Origin: Megalobrama amblycephala
Lineage: Eukaryota > Chordata > Actinopteri > Cypriniformes > Xenocyprididae
DNA: 64,000 nucleotides
Assembly (NCBI RefSeq): GCF_018812025.1
Contig: NC_063052.1
Span: forward strand, 27,944,354 to 28,008,353
Reading direction: 5' to 3'
Part shown: positions 10,272 to 20,440 of the stretch, one piece after another
Layout: the number at the start of each line of letters is the position of its first letter
How positions within the stretch are numbered: the first letter of the stretch is position 1
The notes under the pieces: generated by a model
What the model saw: only the letters and a program-made list of their open reading frames with translations
Told to the model about the DNA's origin: nothing
Databases searched by the model: none
Translations under genes and position numbers: made by a program

Positions 10272-11826
10272 CAGGTCCTTCTCAAAAAATTAGCATATTG
10301 TGATAAAGTTCATTATTTTCCATAATGTAATGATAAAAATTAAACTTTCATATATTTTAGATTCATTGCACACCAACTGAAATATTTCAGGTCTTTTATT
10401 GTTTTAATACTGATGATTTTGGCATACAGCTCATGAAAACCCAAAATTCGCATTCTCAAAAAATTAGCATATCATGAAAATGTTCTCTAAACGAGCTATT
10501 AACCTAATCATCTGAATCAACTAATTAACTCTAAACACCTGCAAAAGATTCCTGAGGCTTTTAAAAACTCCCAGCCTGGTTCATTACTCAAAACCGCAAT
10601 CATGGGTAAGACTGCCGACCAAAAGGCCATCATTGACACCCTCAAGCGAGAGAAAGAAATTTCTGAACGAATAGGCTGTTCCCAGAGTGCTGTATCAAGG
10701 CACCTCAGTGGGAAGTCTGTGGGAAGGAAAAAGTGTGGCAAAAAACGCTGCACAACGAGAAGAGGTGACCGGACCCTGAGGAAGATTGTGGAGAAGAACC
10801 GATTCCAGACCTTGGGGGACCTGCGGAAGCAGTGGACTGAGTCTGGAGTAGAAACATCCAGAGCCACCGTGCACAGGCGTGTGCAGGAAATGGGCTACAG
10901 GTGCCGCATTCCCCAGGTCAAGCCACTTTTGAACCAGAAACAGCGGCAGAAGCGCCTGACCTGGGCTACAGAGAAGCAGCACTGGACTGTTGCTCAGTTT
11001 TGCATGTCATTCGGAAATCAAGGTGCCAGAGTCTGGAGGAAGACTGGGGAGAAGGAAATGCCAAAATGCCTGAAGTCCAGTGTCAAGTACCCACAGTCAG
11101 TGATGGTCTGGGGTGCCATGTCAGCTGCTGGTGTTGGTCCACTGTGTTTTATCAAGGGCAGGGTCAATGCAGCTAGCTATCAGGAGATTTTGGAGCACTT
11201 CATGCTTCCATCTGCTGAAAAGCTTTATGGAGATGAAGATTTCGTTTTTCAGCACGACCTGGCACCTGCTCACAGTGCCAAAACCACTGGTAAATGGTTT
11301 ACTGACCATGGTATTACTGTGCTCAATTGGCCTGCCAACTCTCCTGACCTGAACCCCATAGAGAATCTGTGGGATATTGTGAAGAGAAAGTTGAGAGACG
11401 CAAGACCCAACACTCTGGATGAGCTTAAGGCCGCTATCGAAGCATCCTGGGCCTCCATAACACCTCAGCAGTGCCACAGGCTGATTGCCTCCATGCCACG
11501 CCGCACTGAAGCAGTCATTTCTGCAAAAGGATTCCCGACCAAGTATTGAGTGCATAACTGAACATAATTATTTGAAGGTTGACTTTTTTTGTATTAAAAA
11601 CACTTTTCTTTTATTGGTCGGATGAAATATGCTAATTTTTTGAGATAGGAATTTTGGGTTTTCATGAGCTGTATGCCAAAATCATCCGTATTAAAACAAT
11701 AAAAGACCTGAAATATTTCAGTTGGTGTGCAATGAATCTAAAATATATGAAAGTTTAATTTTTATCATTACATTATGGAAAATAATGAACTTTATCACAA
11801 TATGCTAATTTTTTGAGAAGGACCTG
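10272..11826 (+). mobile_element. Tc1-like transposon copy 1
   Basis: Inverted repeats of about 200 bp start CAGGTCCTTCTCAAAAAATT. The CTCAAAAAATTAGCATAT motif is repeated inside each arm, the IR/DR layout that carries two transposase-binding sites per end. TA is duplicated at 10270-10271 and 11827-11828. It inserted into the solo LTR and carries an open but defective transposase. Confidence 0.93.
10602..11549 (+). CDS. Tc1-like transposase, open but lacking its first catalytic Asp
   Basis: 315-residue DD34E transposase for cut-and-paste transposition, open from ATG to stop. Residues 1-110 hold the paired helix-turn-helix DNA-binding region with a basic linker. The catalytic core shows VMVWGAMS (167-174), the second Asp in FQHDLAPAH (D219) and the Glu in NSPDLNPIENLW (E254), the correct 34-residue spacing. 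Compared with the copy at 43618 it lacks 33 bp at about 10997, removing 11 residues that include the FSDES motif with the first catalytic Asp. Four residues (GKTQ) are also missing near residue 17, a 12-bp loss. Both deletions are in frame, so the ORF looks intact though the enzyme should be inactive. Confidence 0.92.
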   Translation: MGKTADQKAIIDTLKREKEISERIGCSQSAVSRHLSGKSVGRKKCGKKRCTTRRGDRTLRKIVEKNRFQTLGDLRKQWTESGVETSRATVHRRVQEMGYRCRIPQVKPLLNQKQRQKRLTWATEKQHWTVAQFCMSFGNQGARVWRKTGEKEMPKCLKSSVKYPQSVMVWGAMSAAGVGPLCFIKGRVNAASYQEILEHFMLPSAEKLYGDEDFVFQHDLAPAHSAKTTGKWFTDHGITVLNWPANSPDLNPIENLWDIVKRKLRDARPNTLDELKAAIEASWASITPQQCHRLIASMPRRTEAVISAKGFPTKY

Positions 11827-12347
11827 TATATTCTGTCCTGCGTGCTGGGTTTTTTTCCCCATTTCTCTGTGTGTGTCTCTCTCTGCTGCTCTACTAGGTG
11901 CTGGAGAGAGAGAGTTGATTGTCCACACCTGAGGCTCGTTGTGGCTGCACCCTGAAAAGAAGCTCCCAAAGACATTTGAACTGAAGCCTGCCTTCCAGAC
12001 TGTTGTGTCCCTCTCCTGCTCTGTTGGTTGCGCTGAGTTGTGTGAGACGGTGTAGATGTTCTACAAAGCTAATAGGCTTATTGTAGCCTGAATTTTGTCA
12101 TTTAGTCATTGTTGTTGTCATCTACATGCTCAAACGTGTTGGAAGCTGTAGGGAGGTGGGTGCCTATTTGATTTTTGTATTAAGTTTTCTCCTGTTTTTG
12201 GCTAGTTAGGGAGTTAGTGTACATTTCTGTTGTTTATTTGTTTTCTTTTGGTAGTCTTTAGTAGTTTTACTCCTTAACTAGTCAGAGGGTACTTTTGTTT
12301 GTTATTTTGGCAATACCCCCTCCTGAAGACTCTTTTGCTTCCTTTTG

Positions 12348-12378
<31 letters not shown>

Positions 12379-12546
12379 AACTTTGTCTAAAATATCTTTT
12401 GTTAATAAACCTTTTTTGTTAAGCTTCAACTTGTGTCTGTCGTGCAGGGCAGGGGACGGGCACACTCACTCACCTCAACATCACATTTATTTTCTTTTCA
12501 CTGTTACTCTCTTTCCCTAGACAAACTTTAAGCTTGGGACGTAACA

Positions 12547-12904
12547 GAGCTTGTTAATGAAAACTGGACTATATCAGACAAACATGACAATACGTCTCTT
12601 CCCTTTATCAAATGCGTCATGTAAATGTGTTATACACATTTCATACACAAATCAGGTATAGGCCTGGGTTCATGGGACTTAGAGATGAACCATTGACATT
12701 TCAAATCACTTTGAAACAGCTAGGACGCATCATGAAGCCTTGTTTACTGAAATCACGTGACTTCAGCAGTTTGACATGCTCCGAATCACTGATGCAAGAC
12801 CAATGATTCACCCAGGTTCCGAAGCTTCACAAGGCACGCCTCAAAGGCACTCATCTCTGGTTTAAACCATTTGTGTGTGTGTGTGCGCGTGCGTGGTGTC
12901 ACTC
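12547..12904. other. interior of the 12-kb LTR element
   Basis: No gene. A short GTGTGTGTGTGTGCGCGTGC stretch near 12872-12892. Confidence 0.4.
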
Positions 12905-13395
12905 ACTTTGTCAAGTCTGAGTATCTCTATTCAGTCAAGTTGAATTTAAATTAAATTTAAAATTGAGTTAAATCAATTTGTTTAGTTTCCTATCTCCTAA
13001 AGCTACAAGGAAATTCCAAGTTTACTCTTTATTTATTTTATTTTTCTTTTAACCCTATTTCTCTATTTTAGTTCTACTTCATTCTAATACTTTGTTCACC
13101 TGACTATCCCTATGCAGCCAAGTTGAATTTAGTTAAATTTGAACATTTAATTAAATCAATTTTGTCTATTTACCTTTCCTTTTAGATTTCTAAATCTATT
13201 AGGAAATTCTAATTTCATTTTTGCTCAACTTTATTCCTCCTCTATGTGTCATTTTATTTCCTTCACTTTCTTTTGTTTAAGTCTGAATATCTCTATTCAG
13301 CCAAGTTGGTTTTAATTAAACTTAGCATTTAATTAAATCAACTTGGGTATTCACCTTCCCTTTAGGTCCCCTAGAGCTAAAAGGATCTTCTGTTT
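12905..13395 (+). repeat. three tandem copies of an about 185-bp unit
   Basis: Units at about 12905, 13090 and 13280 share TCTCTATTCAGCCAAGTTG, TTTAATTAAATCAA and a following CTTTCCTTTTAG-like block. The middle copy is the most diverged. They lie inside the 12-kb LTR element and are non-coding. Confidence 0.75.
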
Positions 13396-13985
13396 TTACC
13401 CTTTTTTTGTGTGTGTTATTCTACCATCACCCTCTTCCCTTTTTTTATAGGATTACAATAGTTCTAGAAACTGTTGTTTCCTTAATGAGGCATAATGAGT
13501 TATAGGTTATTACTATCCTAATGCCTATCACTTAGCTACCCCTCCTCACTCCTTAGTGCAGAGTACATGAAGTATGGCCACCATCCAGTGCACTTTTGGC
13601 TCCGGAAAGGACTAGAAACTCTTCCCGTTGTTTCTTTTCCTTTTGACCTCAAGGCATCTGGTGTTTCTCTGTTAGCCTAGAGATTAGGTCATTACTTGAA
13701 CCAGTGACACCTGCTTAACCATATCTCCTAGCAAAACTAAATAGGTAAAAACCTCTTTCCTTCCTTTCCCTTTTCTTATTTCATCTTATTTTTTTTTCTA
13801 CCAGTTTGTTCTATTCATTTACCTTATGGTGATAATCTCTGGAAAGGAACCATCTGTATTCTGAGTAATAGTTTAATGATGTGTACCAGCCCCATCATCA
13901 GTCAACACAGCTTACAGCTGTCATCCAAGATAGTTAAAACCCTTAGTCTCATACTGGCTTCCTCCACTTCAGCTATTCACTCCCT
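13396..13985. other. interior of the LTR element, pyrimidine-rich
   Basis: Runs of TTTTCCTTTTGACCTC type; no ORF. Confidence 0.4.
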
Positions 13986-15010
13986 ACATGGCCCACATAG
14001 CTGTACGAACTTGCATTTGCCTGTGCCATCTCTCTCTCTCATGTCCCCATAAGTGTGCCAGTCTGCCCAGGACATCCAGCCCTGCCATCCAGGACCCCCT
14101 GGAGCCCCAGCAGAACAATGTGATGGTTGCCCTGCAGCTAAAGCATTCAACGACCTGCAACAGCAGAGCAAGGGACAGCGAGATTGGCAGCACCAGCAGA
14201 CACTTGACACCTGGCCTGAGCCACAAAGAGCTTAATTTTCTCCTTAGCCCATGCTCATACGGGCTTCCAACAGGAGGTAATTGAACGAACGCTGCAAGTC
14301 ACAGAGTTCCACAGAGAACCAACCCACTCAGCATGAGAAGGCACAGGACAGATACAAGGACCATGACAGAGCAGAGCAACTAAAGGAGGTCACCACTCTT
14401 CAGGAAGCTCGGACAGTTGTTGAACTTTGCCATTTAAAGAACGTAAAGAACTTTTGGAATTTAAAGAGACACTAAAGCTAAGGCCCTTGAAGGCCATCCG
14501 CATGCAGAATTGAAAGCCAAACACTGACTCCACAATTCAGCAGCGTGAGAAACAAACACATTGTGGTCCGAAAAGAACTGAAGCAGTCCGAACAACTGCA
14601 AATGGACCACACAAGGAACCTGTAACCTGATGGACTTCACAGCAACAGCATCAGCAAAAGCTTCCCCAGCCCTACACAAAGGGGGGAGGAGGGGCCAGAG
14701 CCTGCAACTTAGAAGACCACAGCGCCAATGCCAACATAATAGACATTACCTTTGCCCAAAGTCCCTGACTGGACTGACCCACCATGACAGGCTCTCTGTT
14801 CTGGATCACACCCCACCAGATTCACGATGCTTTTTGACTTAACAGCCAGGAAAACTCCAATCAGACTATCAGCAGCTGAAACAAGTCTGCATAAAGGATT
14901 TCTCAGACCCAGAAGTCTGAATGCAGAGAGAGTGCTGCCCCCGACACCAAGCAGGGCAGATTTGAAAGTCCCAAGGTTACTGCCACAGACTCAGACAAAC
15001 CTGGAATGAA
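13986..15010 (+). pseudogene. possible decayed coding region of the LTR element
   Basis: Several short plus-strand frames (13988-14284, 14281-14475, 14630-14842, 14827-15009) lie end to end in a GC-richer stretch with Gln/Glu/Lys-rich composition, such as AEQLKEVTTLQEA. That could be a coiled-coil gag remnant with stops and frameshifts. I recognise no capsid, zinc-knuckle or pol motif, so this rests on composition only. Confidence 0.3.
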
Positions 15011-17040
15011 TGGAGGACACCAACAGGACCTTTACCTCCTACACCAGTTAGTCACCTTTTTGGGCAACACAACCTGCCCTCACACAATGCCATTCATGTG
15101 ACCTAACGCAGAAGGCCTGTAACACACCCCTCAGCAGGGGTTCTTAAGACCCCAATGACTTTGAACTGCAAACACAGTGCCTTCCACATAGCTTCTACAA
15201 AGGTTCCTAGTCAGCATAGGGTATAAAGCTTTTAAAGTAGGTGAAAACATGTGTTCACAGAAATGCAGGAGTCTACATTAGTAAAATATGAATTTTACTG
15301 AGTGGAAGAAAACCTTGAATGAATGTATAAGTCTCAAGTGCTCATGACCACCCATGACGAGCTATTCTGAAACCTGCAGACTATACACTGTTCAATTGAG
15401 CACTGCTGCACATTGATTTCCATGACAACGACTTGTCAAAGGAAATGGTAACTCCAGCTACGGCACTATGACACTAGATTGAACTGGTTAAGCTAGCACG
15501 GCCTAACGCCACTTGCTTACACCATCGTCTAACTAAAAGTGTGTTTATTAATTGATAATTCCGACATGACATTTGACACAATGTTTGATTTGCATGTAGA
15601 TTGGTGGTTGCTGGCTTGTTAGATGTAGATGAAACTATAGCTTGAATTGACGCCTCTGCTATAACAGAAAGAGTTTTAACACATTTTAGCATATGTTCAA
15701 ATGGTATCAGTAAAGTTAATCTGATTTTAGCGAAGAAAACCTAATCTCAGTATTAAAGCGTAAGCCTGTTTTGACAAAGGAAGCTCAGCTCAGCGGCATG
15801 TAAATTGTACCAGAATTGATTATTCTGCATTGGTTGGAGAAATACCAATTGCAGTACTGCTTAACCTGTTTCTGATGAAAAATTTCAGTACAGTGTTATA
15901 TGAATGTAGATTTGGATGTCGGCATCCTTTCTACAGAGCAAAGGCCCTAGAAATTACGGTCAGAGAGACTTATTCATCTAAACTTTAGCTACATCTACAA
16001 GCATAGCTACCTGGTGATCAATACTATGTTTCATTGGCCGACAGAAACGACACAAGACGAGACTTCTGCTTGCCTAGACCAGTTTTGATTTGCGGCAAAT
16101 CTGTGTAACTACTCTAAATTAGTCAAAAGATGTTTCAAGTAGAGAGAAGAATTTCACATTAGTAAAATTTGCAAATGTCAAATCATACTTGCATCTTACT
16201 GAATTTAAGTTTGAATTATTGAAGTATAAGTGCCCCATTTTAACTCAATGCGTAACTCGGTTCAAATGTGCAGACATTCTTCATTAACTGTAGAATTGCT
16301 CTGACATGCACTGCTACTCATGACACAACTTGTCAAAGGAAGTACTAACTTGACCCCTCATGACATCATAGTGTAAACAAACCAGGCTAGAGAGCTAAGC
16401 TAAAACAACCTAGCAGCCTTCCAGCTAAGGTAGCTAACTCAACTACTACAGTTAACGGTTAGCATCATTTAATTGAAGCCTTTAACTACAGCTTGTATGT
16501 ATGCAGTGTGAACTGATCTAAACCCATCCTGCAGTTTTAATAACTTCTTTAAATCTTTTTATTGATTTTAATCATAATAGCAGTCAGCTATTCATTTTAC
16601 TAGTATTATTCATTTTATCTATATGATTTATTTACATTTCCCTTTTTGGTCTTGTGTGGTTTAATTTCCTAATAGAACCAGAAGTAACTAGACATACTTT
16701 CCTCCTTGATTTTATTTACAACAGTTGCTTCAATTTTATGAGCCAGCTACAAAAGTAATCTGAACGATTGCTATGGCGTAATTTTGAGCTCCACTAATAA
16801 ACACAATCCAATAGGAAAGCTCTCCTCTTCCTCTCCCTTTCTCTTTTCCATTTGTTCAGAGGTCAAGCCTGTTGTGAGCCATCAGTAAGTTCTGATAAAT
16901 AATTTGACATTAAGAACCATCTTATATAATTTATTAAACCTAGCCGTATTTTATACACCTAGCTGCACACTGTGCCTTCAGCTCCAAATTCAGTTTGATC
17001 TTGCATTAGTCAAGTGAAGGTCACCTGAATGTGTCCAGAT
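15011..17040. repeat. interior with diverged internal duplications
   Basis: 15260-15475 and 16130-16380 share the ordered blocks CATTAGTAAAAT, CATGACAACGACTTGTCAAA and a CTATGACA-like end, suggesting an old duplication of about 870 bp. 15700-15930 carries degenerate copies of the 9050-9400 unit. No gene is seen. Confidence 0.5.
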
Positions 17041-17440
17041 CTGGGATTGAAGCTCTGACCCAGCAGCTGGACAACATAAAAGATGAACTTAACATGTTCT
17101 AAAGAGAACTGAGACACTTTTACGTGCAGCAGAAAGAACCACAGCAGGAGAGACACCTCTCTCCCCCAAATGGAATCAGCAGAAGAGCCTCCTCTAACCA
17201 AGCACCGAGGTACCAATGGGGGAGCCAAAGCCCTCTACTGGACACATCACCTGCCCATTTCCTGAAATACTCTGCAGTCGCAGAGGGAGAAGGATTAATT
17301 CATATGAACCCTGAAATGGCACATGAAGTGACATTCAAAGACTTCCAGCAACAACCTCCTCGTCCATTGCACAGCAGCCACCAAGAGGCTGCACAAGGGC
17401 AACTGGAAATGCCTGCAAAAAAAAAAAAAAACCTGTAGGA
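17041..17440 (+). pseudogene. possible coding remnant of the LTR element
   Basis: A plus-strand frame at 17124-17438 of 104 codons, Gln/Pro-rich, is preceded by a helix-like stretch (IEALTQQLDNIKDELNMF) closed by a TAA. It resembles the gag-like remnant at 13986-15010 in composition. It ends in an A-rich run at 17417-17431. I cannot assign a function. Confidence 0.25.
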
Positions 17441-18023
17441 GCTTCTAACACTAGTAAGAGAGCTCCTTGAACAGCACTTACCTAAGGAGTGCTCAGAAGC
17501 ACAATCTTCCGACCACTCACACAACACCACTCAGACCTGCCCAAGTCGGCGCCGCCACAAGAGCAGCGGGACACAATAAACTTCAGACTCCTTCTGTCAT
17601 CAACCCTAAATCAATCCTAAACACTCTTCACACTACAACTTCCATAACCTCTTCCTGCAACCACCTGCTTCACGGGTGTCCAAATGACAGGTGACACACT
17701 GTCAAGGCACCTGATACCTCGACACCTGCTGAGCAAGCTCAAAGACCTGAACCCTGCCAACAGCAAACGTCTCGCCCGCACTAACTGACTTTAGGGTGAC
17801 AGGTGACACACTGTCAAGGCACTAGATGCCTCGATTCCTGCAGCACCAGCTCAGAGAACTTAGCTTGCCTACTGTCTGCATCAACCGCCATTTAACGACC
17901 ACCACTCCAGGAAACACACACAACCAGGGCCCATCACAGTCTTTCAGCCTTGTGTGCCAGTGATGTGTCTGATCTTTCTGCACCTTCAACGTCACTCACT
18001 GTTGCCATAAGAGAGACAACAAT
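17441..18023. repeat. 3' interior with a tandem duplication of about 115 bp
   Basis: The block GACAGGTGACACACTGTCAA occurs near 17685 and 17800, each followed by GGCACxxGATxCCTCGA. No ORF spans it. Confidence 0.6.
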
Positions 18024-18040
18024 AAGCGAAAGAGGGGAAT
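18024..18040 (+). promoter_or_regulatory. polypurine tract of the 12-kb LTR element
   Basis: AGCGAAAGAGGGGAAT lies two bases before the 3' LTR, where the plus-strand primer for reverse transcription is made. Confidence 0.7.
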
Positions 18041-18042
18041 TA

Positions 18043-19394
18043 TGTAATGACTGAGACAAATCAGACACAGTTATTTATTAGTTAACCAGCAGTCTTAAGC
18101 TCACTCTGGGGTCTGGCTTCCATCCCCCGAGAATTTCTCAGTTACAAGTTTTATTGCACCAAAGAATGCCGCATGGAGAGCAGAGAAGAGACACACAAAA
18201 ACGTGCATCTTTCCTGCATTATCCACACATAACACAAACTCTCTTGCATTAATGTATAGACAGACTGTTCTATAAATGAACATGCACATTCCCAGGAAAT
18301 GGTATCCACTATTACCGTTGCTGTATTACAATCATTGTATTCACGTATGTATGTGTATGTTTTATGGTACATTTAAGGTAACTTCAATCATGCCATGTTT
18401 AGTGTCTTTGCGTTCGTATCGAGAAGAGTTAAATGCGTATGCATTTAACTATGTATAACTATGCGGTATGTCCATACCTGTGCAACACATTAGTATTACA
18501 ATAATCTTTAATAGTTCTTCTTCAAAAACTCTGCCAGTTAATCTGCCTAGTCGTAAAAGCCCAGACAAGGGGGTGTGTTGTCACCCGGAAATACAACACC
18601 TTCATTGGCTACATCAACCTTAAGAGGTTGGACTTTGACCAGAGGTTAAAAGCTAGAGAACAATGCCACTCCCTTTCTTTTCCTTGCTTCTGGATGACCG
18701 AACGGACCTCCTTGCGGCAGGCCTCTCTAGACCAAGGCCTGCAAGGCCTGCAAGGCCTGTAGGCCTCGGCCTACAAACTAGCCATGTGCTCAACATCCAA
18801 CATAGAAAAGACTGGCAACAACTTCAGATGAAATACTCAAGATCTCTCTCATGATACTCAAGACTTACCTTTGCTATTGCTGGAGAAACTGATGATTCCT
18901 TTCCAGATTGTCTTTGACTTTTTCCTATAGCTCTAGTAACAGTACCTCTTCCGGTTCAATCCTATCATTACTCATTCTTACCTACAGTATGTATGTGTGT
19001 GACCTTTGTTGTATGTTATGTGTTTGTTAGTTTAGTTATGTGTTTGTGAGTTAGTTAATAAAGATTGTGCACAATACATGTTTGGTTCTGACTCCGTCTG
19101 CTAATAAATTGCCTCTTAAGTGATTTAGATCCCGACTACATGCTCTAAGTAGCACGGTACAATAAGAATGTTATTTTTCCATAACCTGGAAATGAACATT
19201 TCTTAGAATTATTAAACAATCAACACTGAGTGTTCCCTGGACAACAGGTTAATTGATTGTAATATTAAGATTAATGTAGCTATATCCAGTTAATCTGATT
19301 AACAGATTTACATATTCATAATTAATCATAATTAATAATTCATATTGAGTTATCAATAATTATTAATATTTCCCATTTGAGTTAATTCGCTACA
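18043..19394 (+). repeat. 3' LTR of the 12-kb element
   Basis: 1352 bp; the same ends as the 5' LTR. AATAAA at 19057-19062. It carries extra AAGGCCTGC repeats near 18735-18760 and a small insertion near 18437-18460, and has lost about 85 bp relative to the 5' LTR. Confidence 0.82.
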
Positions 19395-19451
19395 GTGGAA
19401 ACAGTGCCCTCTGCAGACATGCAAGGGCACTTGCCGCTGGTGGACATGACA
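19395..19451 (-). mobile_element. gypsy 3' LTR, part 2 (start of the LTR)
   Basis: On the minus strand the LTR begins TGTCATGTCCACC after the purine tract CGAGGGGGGCTA (complement 19452-19464). It continues across the 12-kb insertion at 7405 and below. Confidence 0.55.
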
Positions 19452-20440
19452 TAGCCCCCCTCGAAGGAGCGGCTTCGGATCGGAGGCAGATCTGGGGGAG
19501 GGAAGGTGGGCCAAGTCCATGCATAGGGAAGGGAACTGAAGACACAGGCAGGACAGAAACACAAGACAAGGAAGACTGGGTAGAGGACCTGGGTGATGCA
19601 GGTTGGACAGAAGGTCAGGATGGTACAGACCAGGCAGATGAACAGGGTGGTGCAGACCAGGCAGATGACCAAGGCGGAGCAGGCTGTGCAGGTGGCCAGA
19701 GCAGAGCAGAGCAGGCAATGTAGGTGGCCTTGCAGATGGGCTTGAAGATCCCCACAACAGTGCAGACGACCACCACAGCAGAGTAGATGGGCTTAAATAC
19801 CCCCACAGCGTCACAGACGACCACCACTGTAGTCAGATAGGGCTCAGATAGGGCCAAAGATCACGGTGGAGCAGAAGATCTCAGCAGTGCAGTCTGGGCT
19901 GAAGATCTCCACGGCAGAGCAAAGAACCCCCAGTGCAGATCTGGCAGAACTGGCAGGTTAAAATCAGGCAAGACTGAAACAACCTCCGTGGTCATATTAG
20001 GGCAGACAGGAAACTCAGGAATGACCTCCGTGGTCGTATCAGGGCAGACAGGGGCTGAAATGTGCCCTTGAGTGAACTCTTGGGCTGGAGTAGACATGGT
20101 GTCCATGACGGCTGAAGACTCTAACTTGATGGCTAACGATTCTGGTGTAACATATGTGACAGTTGGAAGTTCTAGTATGGAGACCATTTTCTCTGCAGAC
20201 ACAGGCATATCGGCCATTTTGACTGAAGACACAGGCTCAGCAACCATCTTGTCTGAAGACACTGGTTCAGCAGCCATCTTGTCTGAAGACACAGGCGGAT
20301 CGGCCATCTTGTCTGAAGACACTGGTATGGCGACCATGACAGCTGGAAGCTCTGACATGGCAGCCATCTTGACTCATGATTTTGGTGCAGGAACTACAAG
20401 ACAGGAAGGTATATAAAGCACTGGGCAAGCAACCATCAAA
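19452..20440 (-). pseudogene. gypsy element 3' coding remnant with short peptide repeats
   Basis: The minus strand carries two frames just upstream of the purine tract. The one at 19861-20367 (168 codons) contains about five copies of a PVSSDKMA-like octapeptide in 36-39-bp tandem repeats near 20210-20340, then Pro/Thr/Ser-rich sequence. The one at 19353-19814 is Leu/Pro/His-rich. Low-complexity frames of this kind are common 3' of pol in fish gypsy elements. No RT, RNase H or integrase remains here, so the element is truncated to the right. Confidence 0.5.

Larger units (their letters stand above)
10238..12546 (+). mobile_element. solo LTR split by a Tc1 element
   Basis: Ends TGTTACGTTCC and GGGACGTAACA are near-perfect inverted repeats typical of LTR termini. 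Without the 1.56-kb Tc1 insertion it is about 750 bp. AATAAA at 12404-12409 supports plus orientation. No matching target duplication was found, so the ends are less certain than those of its host element. Confidence 0.55.
7406..19394 (+). mobile_element. complete 12-kb LTR retrotransposon without recognisable pol
   Basis: Two long direct repeats, 7406-8794 and 18043-19394, start TGTAATGACTGAGACAAATC and end GCTACA. GTGG sits just outside both (7402-7405 and 19395-19398), a 4-bp target duplication. A candidate primer site follows the 5' LTR and a purine tract (GCGAAAGAGGGGAAT) precedes the 3' LTR. The roughly 9.2-kb interior has no reverse transcriptase, protease or integrase that I can recognise, only short frames, so it looks like a large non-autonomous element. 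Its LTR length and emptiness recall the zebrafish bhikhari type, but that is a guess. It inserted into a gypsy LTR and carries nested insertions. Confidence 0.82.

Noticed and set aside
10517..11555. Antisense ORFs of 95-144 codons
   Set aside because: Shadows of the Tc1 transposase; the same shadows recur at 43862-44882 with the sister copy.
20072..20416. 114-codon plus-strand ORF with repeats
   Set aside because: It is the opposite strand of the PVSSDKMA repeat frame of the minus-strand gypsy remnant.
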